This document shows, piece after piece, positions 62,900 through 64,000 of a DNA stretch of 64,000 bases. Both the position numbers and the translations under genes were made by a program. This DNA comes from Methylorubrum extorquens. Its GTDB lineage: Bacteria; Pseudomonadota; Alphaproteobacteria; Rhizobiales; Beijerinckiaceae. Numbering within the stretch: position 1 is the stretch's first letter; each line of letters starts with the position of its first letter. The stretch lies in the NCBI RefSeq assembly GCF_024169925.1, contig NZ_JALJXF010000001.1, forward strand, positions 1,122,001 to 1,186,000. Direction: 5' to 3'. The notes beneath the pieces are model-generated. The model had not been told where the DNA came from. It saw nothing but the letters and a program-made list of their open reading frames with translations, and did no database searches.

Positions 62900-62958
62900 T
62901 AGAGCATCGTGCCGAAAGGTGATCACCGGCTTTCGGAAAAAGACGATGCGGACACAAG
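62900..62958 (+). repeat. Dispersed palindromic repeat, family 1, copy 2
   Basis: The second 59-bp copy of the element at 17908-17966, same orientation, about 50 of 59 positions equal by hand count, with the arms CCGAAAG / CTTTCGG kept. It sits between two minus-strand polysaccharide genes, 20 nt before the deacetylase stop. Confidence 0.75.
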
Positions 62959-62978
62959 AGTCGAGAGCGGGAATCGTC

Positions 62979-63809
62979 TCAAGCAGTCTCCCGCGCCCGC
63001 CATCCCGTCCTGCGGCCGCCCATCAGCGCTTCGAAATCGGAGACCGGCCAATGCGGCTCGACCACGTGGCGGGGCATCGCCGGCAGATCCGCGGCACTCA
63101 GCGCCCGGCCGCGCCGCGTGGTGAAGAAAGTCCGGTAGCCGCTCTCCAGGGCCAGCGCCGGGTCATGTTCCGGATCGAAATCGTGGACGGCGACACCCCA
63201 GGGGCAGGCGAAATGGCGGATCTCCCGACCGGTGAGGGCCGCAAGGTCGCGACGGGAACGGGCGATCTCGTCGGCGACCCGCGCGCGGTCGAGCCGACTC
63301 AGGCGCTGGTGCGTGGCGGTGTGGGATCCGATGTCGAGACCGTCGGCGCACCAGGCCGCGATCTCGGCCCGGCTCATGTAGAGGCGCCCGCTCGGGGACA
63401 GGGACGGCGCCCGGTCGAGGCCGGGCGGCGCGTTCGGCGGCGCGTCGATCCAATCGCTGATCAGGAAGACGATGCCCGGAATGCCCAGGGCCCGCAGAAC
63501 GGGACGCGCCACCTCGAAGGTGTCGGCATAGCCGTCGTCGAAGGTGACGAGGAAGGCGCGGTCGCGGGCGGGCCAGCCCGCGGCGAGACGCTCGGCAGCC
63601 CCGTCGGCATCGATGAAATCGCCGTGCCGGCCGAGATGGCGCAGTTGCGCGGCGAAACGATCCTGCTCGGCTTCGGGCACCTGATGGTAGCATAGGGTGT
63701 AGAGACCGGGCTCTGCACAGGCCAGGGACTTGAACAGGGCGCTCCCGCGCAGGGCGAGTGCGCGCAGGGCCGGAGCGCGGCGCAACGTCGTCTTGACCCA
63801 GTGCTTCAT
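62979..63809 (-). CDS. Polysaccharide deacetylase (NodB-like)
   Basis: A NodB-homology carbohydrate esterase (CE4) of 276 residues. Metal and catalytic motifs are 'VTFDDGYADTFEVARPVL' (catalytic Asp pair) and the HxxxH in 'DIGSHTATHQRLSRLD'. It would remove N-acetyl groups from polymer or precursor. There is no classical signal peptide; the N-terminus is basic with one moderately hydrophobic stretch. ATG 63809 has GAGG upstream. It lies 130 nt upstream of the GT4 gene, with a family-1 repeat between them. Confidence 0.9.
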   Translation of the reverse strand: MKHWVKTTLRRAPALRALALRGSALFKSLACAEPGLYTLCYHQVPEAEQDRFAAQLRHLGRHGDFIDADGAAERLAAGWPARDRAFLVTFDDGYADTFEVARPVLRALGIPGIVFLISDWIDAPPNAPPGLDRAPSLSPSGRLYMSRAEIAAWCADGLDIGSHTATHQRLSRLDRARVADEIARSRRDLAALTGREIRHFACPWGVAVHDFDPEHDPALALESGYRTFFTTRRGRALSAADLPAMPRHVVEPHWPVSDFEALMGGRRTGWRARETA

Positions 63810-64000
63810 CCCGGCCTCACCCTCCCATGCAAGCACCTATCACAGCAATAACCTGATGGCATCTGAACAAATCATCCCGATCACCCGTGGTTAATCTCGC
63901 ATATTGGTTTCATTATTACTGACGGTGCGCTGGCTCGCCCCTTGCTGATCAGTGTCAGGCAGGCCATGGCCTGTCCCGCGCCGGAACGGCCGGCACGGAA
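63810..64000 (-). promoter_or_regulatory. AT-rich region upstream of the deacetylase gene
   Basis: The last 190 nt of the window are AT-richer at about 63837-63930 (for example TATTGGTTTCATTATTACTG) and probably contain the deacetylase promoter. No gene is seen up to the window end. Confidence 0.35.

Noticed and set aside
1..64000. tRNA, rRNA, CRISPR array, insertion sequence, prophage
   Set aside because: No such pattern was seen on either strand by reading; a tRNA scan could not be run.

Overview
The window is high-GC, densely coded DNA from an alphaproteobacterium. The gene styles point to Rhizobiales of the Methylobacterium/Methylorubrum type: a fused MrpAB antiporter subunit, a MetA-MetY methionine pair, an aminoacyl:carrier-protein ligase of the kind known from Bradyrhizobium, and short palindromic intergenic repeats. 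The genus is inferred from these styles and was not searched. No tRNA, rRNA, CRISPR array, insertion sequence or phage module was seen.

Layout. 1-3279: end of murF, then mraY and murD (peptidoglycan precursors); the cell-wall cluster then stops at a hairpin shared with a convergent Kef-type K+/H+ antiporter. 5497-11247: an undescribed two-gene membrane unit, an orphan MoxR ATPase, an aldo/keto reductase, a SixA-like phosphatase and an unknown protein. 11578-17630: a two-protein nonribosomal peptide synthetase (NRPS) reading C-A-T then C-T-TE, with one adenylation domain and a cysteine in the thioesterase nucleophile position. 17743-24678: a 55-aa membrane peptide, a nucleotide-sugar/glycosyltransferase operon on the minus strand (UDP-sugar dehydrogenase, epimerase, GDP-fucose synthase, WecG/TagA-type GT, GT4), and two small hypothetical genes. 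25020-31026: a complete mrpAB-C-D-E-F-G antiporter operon with translational overlaps. 31140-33182: a YgiQ-type radical SAM protein.

33397-38195: second polysaccharide locus (a glycosyltransferase, a Wzy/O-antigen-ligase-like protein fused to a beta-helix domain, and a flippase). 38318-42508: metY, metA-like and a very-long-chain acyl-CoA synthetase in one minus-strand unit. 42988-46600: a cupin, a class IV aminotransferase, a small secreted Gly/Tyr/Arg-rich protein and a thiamine-diphosphate enzyme. 46898-53474: the most interesting region: flavin reductase, carrier protein, acyl-CoA-dehydrogenase-fold flavoprotein without its catalytic Glu, aminoacyl:carrier-protein ligase (a truncated seryl-tRNA-synthetase homologue), alpha/beta hydrolase, second carrier protein, AMP ligase and SDR. 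This looks like a small carrier-protein-based amino-acid-modifying pathway. 53752-63809: third polysaccharide locus (GNAT-like acyltransferase, Wzy-like polymerase, Wzz/BY-kinase-like protein, secreted beta-helix protein, coiled-coil protein, GT4 and polysaccharide deacetylase).

Together the three polysaccharide loci encode precursor synthesis, glycosyl transfer, flipping, polymerisation, chain-length control and tailoring of a surface polymer that may contain fucose and a uronic acid. The NRPS and the 46.9-53.5 kb cluster are two independent thiotemplate systems with unknown products.
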